Assembly (NCBI GenBank): GCA_003520545.1
Contig: DOUP01000170.1
Coordinates: 1 to 12,994 of the forward strand
Length of the DNA stretch: 12,994 nt
DNA from: Maritimibacter sp.
Lineage (GTDB): Bacteria > Pseudomonadota > Alphaproteobacteria > Rhodobacterales > Rhodobacteraceae
Direction: 5' to 3'
Below the pieces are notes generated by a model, which worked only from the letters and a program-made list of their open reading frames with translations, ran no database searches and was not told where the DNA came from. How positions within the stretch are numbered: position 1 is the first letter of the stretch; every line of letters starts with the position of its first letter. Positions 7,643 to 12,994 of the stretch are shown piece after piece. Made by a program: the position numbers and the translations under genes.

Positions 7643-7662
7643 TCCACAGAATCTGTGGATAA
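7643..7662 (-). promoter_or_regulatory. DnaA box within an inverted repeat
   Basis: The minus strand reads TTATCCACA at 7662-7654, a perfect DnaA-box consensus. It overlaps a perfect 7-base inverted repeat, TCCACAG (7643-7649) and CTGTGGA (7653-7659), so a second, degenerate half-box faces it. It lies about 75 bases upstream of uvrC and just upstream of the candidate -10. DnaA binding here is inference. Confidence 0.5.
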
Positions 7663-7888
7663 CTGCGGGGATGAAAAGCTATGTCGGGTGATTTTTCCTT
7701 GTTTCGTTGGGCTGCGAACCATGTGCTCAAAAATTAGGCGTCATTTTAGAGCGTTGTTTTTGTTGAAGAAAAATATGAACGATTTGTAAATATCTGAAAT
7801 CCGGCCATTTTCCATGTTGGATTTTGGAAAGCCGCCATCCCCGTGCACAACTTGCAAGGCACCTGTGCCGCAGCAGGTTTGATCGGGG

Positions 7889-8668
7889 TCAATCCACGTT
7901 GCGAATCTCGGGCGTTTTCCACCCGAGGTGCTGCCCGCCATCCACCGCAAGCATCTGTCCCGACACGGCTTTTGCGTCGAGGAAATAGAGCAGCGCGCCG
8001 GTGATATCTTCGGGATCGGAGCCGCGTTTCAACACCGTATTATCGCGTTGGTAGGCAAAATCGTCGTCTGCCTGATGCGCGCCTTGGAGCGTCGGACCCG
8101 GCCCGATGCCGTTGACCCGCACCTTCGGGGCGAGCGCACGCGCCGCCGTCTGGGTCATCGCCCAGAGGCCCATCTTGGCGATGGTGTAGGTTGCGAAATG
8201 CGGCGTCAGTTTCTTGACCCGTTGGTCGAGCATGTTGACGACCAGCGCCTGGGCCACGGGTTCGCCCCGGTCGTCGGGGACGGGCTCGGGCGCCTGTTCT
8301 GCGAAAGCTTGGGTCAGGAAGAACGGCGCGCGCAGGTTGGAACCGATGTGCTGGTCCCAGCTTTCCGGCGTCGCATCCTCGAAGGTGTCGTAATTGAAGA
8401 TCGAAGCGTTATTGACCAGCACGTCGAGTGGGCCGCCCAGGGCTTGCGTCGCGGCGGGAACAAGGCTTTCGACCGCCTGCGGGTCCAGAAGGTCGGCTTT
8501 CAGCGTCACGGCATTGACGCCGAGTGCCTCGCAGGCGGCGGCGGTGTCCTTGGCGCCTTCGTGCGAGGAGGCGTAGTGCACCGCGACGTTCAGCCCGCGA
8601 CCTGCGAGCGCGATGGCCATGGCGCGGCCCAAGCGGCCCCCGGCGCCGGTGACGAGTGCGGCACTCAC
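7889..8668 (-). CDS. SDR-family oxidoreductase, pteridine reductase/FolM-like
   Basis: A 259-residue short-chain dehydrogenase with a Rossmann fold. The nucleotide loop is TGAGGRLGRA (8-17), followed by a strand ending HYASS; VNNAS is at 85-89 and N111 is in the usual helix. The active site is YTIAK (Y161, K165), but the position normally held by Ser is D148 in VVNMLDQR, 13 residues before Tyr. This Asp-Tyr-Lys arrangement, with the RLG loop, is that of pteridine reductase PTR1 and dihydromonapterin reductase FolM, so NADPH-dependent reduction of a pterin is the best guess. Other SDR substrates remain possible. The start GTG (8666-8668) forms a GTGA overlap with the antiporter stop and places the Rossmann motif at the usual distance. 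It is the last gene of a four-gene operon. Confidence 0.85.
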   Translation of the reverse strand: MSAALVTGAGGRLGRAMAIALAGRGLNVAVHYASSHEGAKDTAAACEALGVNAVTLKADLLDPQAVESLVPAATQALGGPLDVLVNNASIFNYDTFEDATPESWDQHIGSNLRAPFFLTQAFAEQAPEPVPDDRGEPVAQALVVNMLDQRVKKLTPHFATYTIAKMGLWAMTQTAARALAPKVRVNGIGPGPTLQGAHQADDDFAYQRDNTVLKRGSDPEDITGALLYFLDAKAVSGQMLAVDGGQHLGWKTPEIRNVD

Positions 8669-9657
8669 GAGATCACCAGGACGATATAGAGGACGTAGAG
8701 CGCGCAGAACACGATGCCCCAGAGACGCCCCATGCGCCAGCCTTTGAAGACGAAGGGGGCGATCAGGACCGAAGCGGCGAGCATGACCCACATGTCAAAG
8801 CGGAGCATTTCGGGTTCCACCGGGATCGGGCCGACAAGGCCGGCGATGCCGATGATCCCGAGAAGGTTGAACATGTTCGACCCGATCACGTTCCCCAACG
8901 CCACGTCCGCCTGGTTGCGGTAGGCGGCCATGACGGTGGTCGCCAGTTCCGGAAGCGAGGTGCCGAGCGCGACCAGCGTGAGGCCGATCACAGTGTCCGA
9001 GACCCCCATCGCGAGCGCGATATTGGTGGAGGCATCGACAAGAAGGTCCGCCCCGATGGGCAGGCCGATCAGGCCCAGCACCAGAAATACCCCGATCTTC
9101 CAGAACGGAAGGTCCGGGTCCGCGCCTTCGAGGTCTTCTTCCTCGTCCAATGTCTCCGGGTCGATCTGTTCGCCCTTGGCCTTGGCTTCCGCGATCAATT
9201 CGCGCCGGTGGGCCATGGCGGCCTGGAACGCCATGAAAAGCATGAAGGTGAGGCCTGCGAGCAGGATAAGACCCTGAACCGCGCCGTAGGTGCCGTAGAA
9301 CCCAATGGTTATGAAGAGAACCGTAGCGGCGAGCATCATGATGTAGTTCTGCCGCGTGTCGGTGTCGGCGGTGTGCAGCCCCTTCAAGATTGCGGGCACA
9401 CCGAGGACAAGGAGGATATTTGCCGTGTTCGACCCGACCACGTTCCCCAAGGCAAGGCCCGGTGCCCCTTCCATCACCGCTTTCACCGAGATCAGGAGCT
9501 CGGGCGCGGAGGTGCCGAAGGCGACGATGGTGAGTGACACGATCAGGGCCGGGATCCCCAGCCGCAGCGCAAGGTTCACGGCGCCCTTGACGAGGCTGTC
9601 ACCGGCAAAGAGCAGGATGACCAGTCCGAGGGCGGCATAAGCGATGTCGAGGATCAT
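8665..9657 (-). CDS. Calcium/sodium antiporter, CaCA family (YrbG-type)
   Basis: A 330-residue inner-membrane cation exchanger with the two inverted alpha-repeats of the CaCA superfamily. Repeat 1 has AFGTSAPELLIS (47-57) and GNVVGSNTANILL (71-83). Repeat 2 has ALGTSLPELATT (230-241) and GNVIGSNMFNLLG (255-267). E53 and E237, with neighbouring Ser and Thr, correspond to the ion-binding residues of NCX-type exchangers. About ten transmembrane helices are expected, with a long acidic loop between the halves (about 155-182, DEEEDLEGAD). Exchange of Ca2+ for Na+ or H+ is inferred from family. The start ATG at 9657 overlaps the stop of the small zinc-ribbon gene (ATGA), and its own stop overlaps the SDR start (GTGA). 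Confidence 0.94.
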   Translation of the reverse strand: MILDIAYAALGLVILLFAGDSLVKGAVNLALRLGIPALIVSLTIVAFGTSAPELLISVKAVMEGAPGLALGNVVGSNTANILLVLGVPAILKGLHTADTDTRQNYIMMLAATVLFITIGFYGTYGAVQGLILLAGLTFMLFMAFQAAMAHRRELIAEAKAKGEQIDPETLDEEEDLEGADPDLPFWKIGVFLVLGLIGLPIGADLLVDASTNIALAMGVSDTVIGLTLVALGTSLPELATTVMAAYRNQADVALGNVIGSNMFNLLGIIGIAGLVGPIPVEPEMLRFDMWVMLAASVLIAPFVFKGWRMGRLWGIVFCALYVLYIVLVIS

Positions 9658-9815
9658 GATTTCTTCTCACAGGCGCAGGGGCCCTTGCCGATCTTGAAAC
9701 GCCCGCATTTGGGGCATTTCGCGTTCTTGATTTTCTGGGCACCGGGGAGCCGGAGCCGCCCGAACATGGCGAGCACGAGCATGAAAATCAGAAAGAGCGA
9801 GACGATCTTGATCAT
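9654..9815 (-). CDS. 53-residue membrane-anchored zinc-ribbon-like protein
   Basis: Short gene found by reading the gap between the peptidase and antiporter genes. It begins at ATG 9813-9815 and ends at TGA 9654-9656. The product starts MIKIVSLFLIFMLVLAMFGR, a single hydrophobic helix, followed by a basic segment and a Cys cluster: CPKCG (C34, C37) and CAC (C47, C49) in a Lys-rich context. That is a CxxC-x9-CxC pattern typical of a minimal zinc ribbon. It starts 3 bases after the peptidase stop and overlaps the antiporter ATG by 4 bases (ATGA), which strongly argues that it is a real, coupled gene. Function is unknown; a zinc-binding inner-membrane micro-protein facing the cytoplasm is the likely picture. 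Confidence 0.82.
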   Translation of the reverse strand: MIKIVSLFLIFMLVLAMFGRLRLPGAQKIKNAKCPKCGRFKIGKGPCACEKKS

Positions 9816-9818
9816 GGA

Positions 9819-10616
9819 TCAGAGGCCGAACCTGGACCAGGCAGCGCGGTCGTCCATGACATCGAGTGCGTCGGAAGCGATCTGGGCGCCAAAGCGTCTG
9901 AACAGCGATTTCCTGGGGCCGTAGACCGCGAACCGGGTCTTTTCGCCGAACTTGTCCTTCATGGTCGGGACAAGGTGGCCGATCCCGTCAGCAAGGCCGA
10001 GGTCCACGGCTTTCTGACCAACCCAGAATTCACCCGAGAAAAGTGCAGGTTCGTCCGCGAGCTTGTCGCCACGGGCGGTTTTTACATGGTCGATGAAGGC
10101 TTCGTGGATTTGCGTGCCCACCGCCTTGATGCGTTCCACGTCCTTGGGGTCTTCGGGTTTGAAGGGGTCAAGCTGGCTTTTCGACTCGCCCGACGTGTAG
10201 ACCCGGCGTTCGATGCCGTGCTTTCCGATGAAATTGGCGAACCCGAAGGATGCCATGATGACGCCGATGGACCCAAGGATCGAGGACCTGTCAGCATAGA
10301 TCGTGTCGGCTGCACAGGCGAGCCAGTAGCCGCCCGAGGCCGCCGCGTCCTCCACGAAGGCATAGACCGGGATGTCTTTTTCGTTCGAGAGCCGTTTGAT
10401 CCGCGCCGCGATCAGCGAGGATTGCACCGGGCTGCCACCGGGGGAATTGATCGACAGCGCGACCGCTTCCGGTTTGCCTTTGCGAAAGGCCCGCTCGATG
10501 GCGGATGCCATCGCGATGTCGTTGAGCTGGCCGCGAGGGCCGGTGGAAATCGTGCCGTGCAGGCGCACGACGGCCACGACCGGGGCGGATTTTACGAACG
10601 GAATAAAGCGCTTCAT
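9819..10616 (-). CDS. S49-family serine peptidase (SppA/SohB-like)
   Basis: A 265-residue member of the S49 signal-peptide-peptidase family, which cuts membrane or remnant signal peptides. The nucleophile is S94 in EDAAASGGYW and the general-base lysine is K146 in YTSGESKSQLD. Their 52-residue spacing equals that of B. subtilis SppA (S147/K199), so it is a Ser-Lys dyad enzyme of the short bacterial type. The SINSPGGSP segment (55-63) and SILGSIGVI (112-120) are also family features. There is no clear N-terminal transmembrane helix; residues 11-18 are only a core strand, so it may be a peripheral or cytosolic form. The start is ATG 10614-10616 with no good Shine-Dalgarno. It heads an operon with the zinc-ribbon, antiporter and SDR genes. 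Confidence 0.92.
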   Translation of the reverse strand: MKRFIPFVKSAPVVAVVRLHGTISTGPRGQLNDIAMASAIERAFRKGKPEAVALSINSPGGSPVQSSLIAARIKRLSNEKDIPVYAFVEDAAASGGYWLACAADTIYADRSSILGSIGVIMASFGFANFIGKHGIERRVYTSGESKSQLDPFKPEDPKDVERIKAVGTQIHEAFIDHVKTARGDKLADEPALFSGEFWVGQKAVDLGLADGIGHLVPTMKDKFGEKTRFAVYGPRKSLFRRFGAQIASDALDVMDDRAAWSRFGL

Positions 10617-10623
10617 GAGAGGT

Positions 10624-10652
10624 GATGTAGAGACCGGGTCTCACGTTCACAA
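10624..10652 (-). promoter_or_regulatory. Possible promoter and palindrome upstream of the S49 gene
   Basis: A perfect inverted repeat GAGACC-G-GGTCTC (10630-10642) lies 14 bases before the S49 ATG. It falls in the 17-base spacer between TTGTGA (10652-10647) and TACATC (10629-10624), both only moderate matches to -35 and -10. If real, transcription would begin almost at the ATG, a near-leaderless message. That would fit the absence of a Shine-Dalgarno. Confidence 0.3.
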
Positions 10653-10674
10653 GGGCCGGGCGGAGGTTTCACGC

Positions 10675-10709
10675 CAGGGTGTGACCCTGACGTCGGGGCG
10701 CTCCGCCCC
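10675..10709 (-). terminator. Tandem hairpins after the ABC exporter operon
   Basis: Reading leftward from the permease stop there are two perfect hairpins: GGGGCG/CGCCCC (10695-10709) and CAGGGT/ACCCTG (10675-10689), each a 6-base stem with a 3-base loop, 5 bases apart. The stems are GC-rich but no T-run follows. This is a probable transcript end or 3' stabiliser rather than a textbook intrinsic terminator. Confidence 0.5.
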
Positions 10710-10714
10710 ATGGG

Positions 10715-11476
10715 TCAGGACCGGAGCTTCCACCCGGTTTTGAAGATCCACGTAATGACGCCGAGACAGATCACGAGGAACAGGCCGATCGCGAGGAGCG
10801 AGACACCGACCGAGACGTCCGACATGGAGAAGAACGACCAGCGAAAGCCGGACACCAGATAGACCACCGGGTTGAAGAGCGCGATCGTCTGCCATGTTTC
10901 GGGCAGCATCGAGATCGAGTAGAACGCCCCGCCAAGGAACACGAGCGGCGTGATGACCAGCATCGGGATGAGGTTAAGCTGTTCGAAGTTGCCCGCCCAG
11001 ATGCCGATGATGAACCCGAAGAGCGCGAAGCTGATACAGGTCAGGATCATGAAGGCGATCATCGCCAAGGGATGCGCGATTTGCAGATCGACAAAGAGCG
11101 CAGCAGTGCCGAGGATGATCAAACCGATCATCATCGCCTTTGTCGCGGCGGCGCCGACATAGCCCAGAACGATCTCGATCACCGAGACCGGGGCCGATTG
11201 CACCTCGTAGATCGTGCCGGTGAACTTCGGGAAATAGATGCCAAGGGCTGCGTTGGTCACCGACTGCATCAGCATTTGCAGCATCATCAGGCCGGGCACG
11301 ATGAAGGCGCCGTAGTCGATGCCCTCGACCGTTTCGATGCGCGAGCCGATGGCGGCGCCGAAGACGACGAAGTAGAGCGAGGTGGAAACGACCGGCGAGA
11401 CGACCGACTGGAAGATCGAGCGAAAGGTCCGTGCCATTTCGAATTTATAGATGGCGGCGACGGCTGTGAAATTCAT
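10715..11476 (-). CDS. ABC-2 type transporter permease
   Basis: A 253-residue membrane subunit of an ABC-2 exporter (the YadH/NodJ-like class). An N-terminal cytoplasmic segment containing YKFEMARTFRSIFQS precedes about six hydrophobic helices. The ABC-2 family signature lies in the C-terminal half as FNPVVYLVSGFRWSFF. It partners the ATPase encoded immediately upstream, with which it shares an ATGA overlap (11473-11476). Two permease and two ATPase copies would form the exporter. The substrate cannot be told from sequence; drugs, lipids or polysaccharides are all exported by relatives. The stop is TGA at 10715-10717 and paired hairpins follow. Confidence 0.92.
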   Translation of the reverse strand: MNFTAVAAIYKFEMARTFRSIFQSVVSPVVSTSLYFVVFGAAIGSRIETVEGIDYGAFIVPGLMMLQMLMQSVTNAALGIYFPKFTGTIYEVQSAPVSVIEIVLGYVGAAATKAMMIGLIILGTAALFVDLQIAHPLAMIAFMILTCISFALFGFIIGIWAGNFEQLNLIPMLVITPLVFLGGAFYSISMLPETWQTIALFNPVVYLVSGFRWSFFSMSDVSVGVSLLAIGLFLVICLGVITWIFKTGWKLRS

Positions 11477-12417
11477 GCCGCGTCCTCCTCTTCGGATTTT
11501 TGCTGGGTGACGAGATCGACGAAGATGTCTTCGAGGCTCGATTGCTTCGTCGAAAGGTCCGCGAGTCTGAGCCCGGCCGAGCGGATGTCGGCGAGGATAT
11601 CGGTGATTCCCGTCTGCTCGGCCGCAGTGTCGTAGGTGTAGACAAGTTTACCGGAAGGTGAAAGTTCCACGCCTTTTTCGGCGAGCGCGGGCGGGACTTC
11701 GGTCGCGGGGCTGTCCAGTTCGATTTCCAGAACCTTCTTGCCCAGAGATTTCATCAGCGTATCGGTTTCTTCGACCAGAAGCAGCTCACCCTTGGAGATG
11801 ACGCCCACACGGTCGGCCATCGCCTCGGCTTCTTCGATGTAGTGGGTCGTGAGGATGATGGTGACGCCGGACTTCTTCAGCTCGCTCATCACCTCCCACA
11901 TCTCCTTGCGCAGCTCCACGTCAACCCCGGCGGTCGGTTCGTCGAGGAACAGGACGCGGGGCTCGTGGGAGAGCGCCTTGGCGATCATCACGCGGCGCTT
12001 CATGCCACCGGACAATTCGCGGATGCGGTTGTCTTTCTTGTCCCAGAGCGTGAGGTCCTTGAGGATCCGCTCGATACGCGCGTCGTCCTGTGGCTTCCCG
12101 AAGAGCCCGCGCGAGAATTTGACAGTGTTGATGACTTTCTCGAAGACTTCGACCGACATTTCCTGCGGCACCAGTCCGATCATTTCGCGGGCTTTTCGGA
12201 AGTCGCGCGTGATGTCGTGCCCGCCCACGGTGACGGTGCCGGCGGTCTTGTTGGCGATTCCCACCAGGCAGTTCAGCAGGGTGGACTTGCCGGCGCCGTT
12301 GGGGCCGAGAAGCGCGATCACTTCGCCTTCTTCGATGTCGAGGTCCACGCCTTTGAGGGCCTGAAACCCGTTGTCATAGGTCTTTTCCAGACCTTTTATG
12401 GAAATGATCGGGGCCAT
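11473..12417 (-). CDS. ABC exporter ATP-binding protein
   Basis: A 314-residue ATPase of an ABC-2 exporter (YadG/CcmA-like class). All nucleotide-binding motifs are present: Walker A GPNGAGKST (38-46), Q-loop Q85, signature LSGGMKRR (135-142), Walker B RVLFLDEP (154-161) with catalytic E160, D-loop AGVD and switch H192. The C-terminal 100 residues form the extra domain common in this subfamily, ending in an acidic tail. The start is ATG 12415-12417 (MAPIISIKGL), backed by a strong AGGAGGA ribosome binding site. A longer in-frame extension upstream has no family counterpart. The permease gene overlaps its stop by 4 bases. Confidence 0.95.
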   Translation of the reverse strand: MAPIISIKGLEKTYDNGFQALKGVDLDIEEGEVIALLGPNGAGKSTLLNCLVGIANKTAGTVTVGGHDITRDFRKAREMIGLVPQEMSVEVFEKVINTVKFSRGLFGKPQDDARIERILKDLTLWDKKDNRIRELSGGMKRRVMIAKALSHEPRVLFLDEPTAGVDVELRKEMWEVMSELKKSGVTIILTTHYIEEAEAMADRVGVISKGELLLVEETDTLMKSLGKKVLEIELDSPATEVPPALAEKGVELSPSGKLVYTYDTAAEQTGITDILADIRSAGLRLADLSTKQSSLEDIFVDLVTQQKSEEEDAA

Positions 12418-12429
12418 GCTGTTCCTCCT

Positions 12430-12441
12430 GTTTGCGCAAAC
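12430..12441. promoter_or_regulatory. Perfect 12-base palindrome ahead of the ABC operon
   Basis: GTTTGCGCAAAC is fully self-complementary. It abuts the AGGAGGA ribosome binding site of the ABC ATPase gene (about 12423-12429) and lies in the 103-base gap shared with the divergent gene at 12521. It looks like a repressor operator. TATGTC (12449-12444, minus strand) beside it is only a weak -10 candidate. Confidence 0.45.
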
Positions 12442-12520
12442 GTGACATAGGGCATGTGAGGTGCTGCCGCCAGTGGTGACGCGGCGGTGAACAATTCTTG
12501 TGCAGCCGCGTTGATCTCTC

Positions 12521-12889
12521 ATGACCAATCGTGATGATTTCGTTTCGCGCTCAACCTTCTGGGCAGATGAAGAAAACTTCTGGCTCGAAGGCCCGGACTT
12601 CTTCCGCGCCAACATGGTGCCCGATGCGGTGATGGAATTCCCCGAGCCAACCGGGCGTTTGAAAGGCGACCAGGTTCTGGCCGCGCTGGAGAATGTGCCG
12701 CGTTGGGACAAGGTCGTGTTCTTCGATCGCAACATGGAAAAGCTGGGCAACAAGGTGCGCCTGTCCTATCGCGCCGAAGCCTGGCGCAACGGAGAGGCCG
12801 AATATGTCGCCCAGTGCGAAAGCACCTATGCCAAACTCGGTGGCGACTGGTTGTTGACCGCACATAAGCAGGAGCGATTGGAACGGTAA
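12521..12889 (+). CDS. NTF2/SnoaL-like (DUF4440-type) protein
   Basis: A 122-residue protein with the cone-shaped NTF2-like pattern. N-terminal helices (DDFVSRSTFWADEENFWLEG) are followed by PDAVMEFPEPTGRLKG, then alternating strands ending RLSYRAEAWR, AEYVAQCESTYAKLGGDW and LLTAHKQERL. Members are small binding proteins or enzymes, often for polar or steroid-like ligands; no function can be assigned here. No signal peptide is visible. The ATG at 12521 has no clear Shine-Dalgarno. It is transcribed away from the ABC operon across a 103-base gap. The TAA stop (12887-12889) lies within the loop of a 9-base inverted repeat. Confidence 0.82.
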   Translation: MTNRDDFVSRSTFWADEENFWLEGPDFFRANMVPDAVMEFPEPTGRLKGDQVLAALENVPRWDKVVFFDRNMEKLGNKVRLSYRAEAWRNGEAEYVAQCESTYAKLGGDWLLTAHKQERLER

Positions 12890-12900
12890 CGGCTCCTGCT
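12867..12900 (+). terminator. 9-base inverted repeat spanning the stop of the NTF2-like gene
   Basis: AGCAGGAGC (12867-12875) and GCTCCTGCT (12892-12900) are perfectly complementary around a 16-base loop that contains the TAA stop. A T-rich stretch (TTTTTGGTCTTT, from about 12930) comes 30 bases later, too far for a classic intrinsic terminator. It may be a 3'-end hairpin. Confidence 0.4.
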
Positions 12901-12946
12901 ATGAGGATCTTTATCCCGGGGCGGCGGCCTTTTTGGTCTTTCCATG

Positions 12947-12993
12947 TTGACAAAATGCTGTGAAGAGACTGATTTCACTAGAAAACTAGAAAA
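12947..12993 (+). promoter_or_regulatory. Perfect -35 hexamer and tandem 8-base repeat at window edge
   Basis: TTGACA (12947-12952) is a perfect -35 hexamer, but the 17-base-spaced -10 (TGATTT, 12970-12975) is poor. CTAGAAAA is repeated head to tail at 12978-12985 and 12986-12993. The region may belong to the promoter of a gene beyond the window. Confidence 0.3.
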
Positions 12994-12994
12994 C

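Larger units (their letters stand above)
7578..7888. other. 311-base non-coding region upstream of uvrC
   Basis: No supportable gene. The central part (about 7690-7830) is clearly more AT-rich than its surroundings. It holds a perfect DnaA box in an inverted repeat (7643-7662), a possible uvrC -10, an inverted repeat TTTCCA (7809-7814)/TGGAAA (7825-7830), and a small hairpin ACCTG (7861-7865)/CAGGT (7874-7878) just after the SDR stop. A small RNA cannot be excluded. Confidence 0.6.

Noticed and set aside
7578..7730. 51-codon N-terminal extension of uvrC
   Set aside because: The extension has no UvrC similarity and crosses the DnaA box, the candidate -10 and the ribosome binding site; ATG at 7577 fits the family start.
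8669..8791. N-terminal extension of the SDR gene
   Set aside because: It lies wholly inside the antiporter coding region, and the GTG at 8668 in the GTGA overlap puts the Rossmann motif at the usual place.
8656..9537. 293-codon plus-strand frame antisense to the antiporter
   Set aside because: His-, Asp- and Arg-rich shadow; the minus strand encodes both CaCA alpha-repeats.
12418..12753. N-terminal extension of the ABC ATPase into the NTF2-like gene
   Set aside because: A strong AGGAGGA precedes ATG 12417 and the family N-terminus begins there; the extension is antisense to a recognisable NTF2-like protein.
1..12994. Search by eye for CRISPR arrays, tRNA/rRNA genes, insertion sequences, integrases and toxin-antitoxin pairs
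   Set aside because: No regularly spaced repeats, no tRNA-like cloverleaf, no transposase or integrase motif, and composition is uniform apart from the uvrC upstream region.

Overview
The window is about 13 kb of GC-rich chromosomal DNA from an alphaproteobacterium, most likely the Roseobacter/Rhodobacteraceae group. This rests on protein character (Fe-S-type UvrC, a PgsA longer than the E. coli one, a PTR1/FolM-like SDR), on codon use, and on dense operons joined by ATGA, GTGA and TGATG overlaps. Species cannot be fixed from sequence alone. I see no mobile element, phage gene, tRNA, rRNA or CRISPR array; it reads as an ordinary core-genome segment.

Left end, plus strand (1-3372): the 3' part of ubiA (ubiquinone biosynthesis; its start lies off the window); a large membrane-anchored OmpA-family protein with BON-like repeats and a roughly 195-residue acidic tail; and, 12 bases further on, a small membrane-anchored coiled-coil protein. 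The last two look like a cell-envelope pair.

Middle, minus strand (3369-7577): reading leftward, uvrC, then after a 178-base gap with repeat/palindrome structure pgsA-moaD-moaE as a tightly overlapping operon (phospholipid synthesis and molybdopterin synthase), then a small alpha/beta hydrolase whose stop overlaps the stop of the plus-strand coiled-coil gene. The 311-base region upstream of uvrC is AT-rich and holds a perfect DnaA box inside an inverted repeat.

Right-middle, minus strand (7889-10616): a four-gene chain in the order S49 peptidase, a 53-residue CxxC/CxC zinc-ribbon-like protein, a Ca2+/Na+ (CaCA) antiporter and a pteridine-reductase-like SDR. Spacing is 3 bases, then two 4-base overlaps, so it is surely one transcript. 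The 53-residue gene is easily missed by gene callers.

Right end: an ABC-2 exporter operon (ATPase 12417-11473, permease 11476-10715, 4-base overlap, minus strand) with a perfect 12-base palindrome just ahead of its ribosome binding site and tandem hairpins after its stop. A divergent plus-strand NTF2/SnoaL-like gene lies at 12521-12889, followed by an inverted repeat and a short tandem repeat at the window edge.

No clearly new system is evident. The best leads are the small zinc-ribbon gene within the peptidase-antiporter-SDR operon, the Asp-for-Ser SDR, the architecture of the OmpA-family protein, and several operator-like palindromes.
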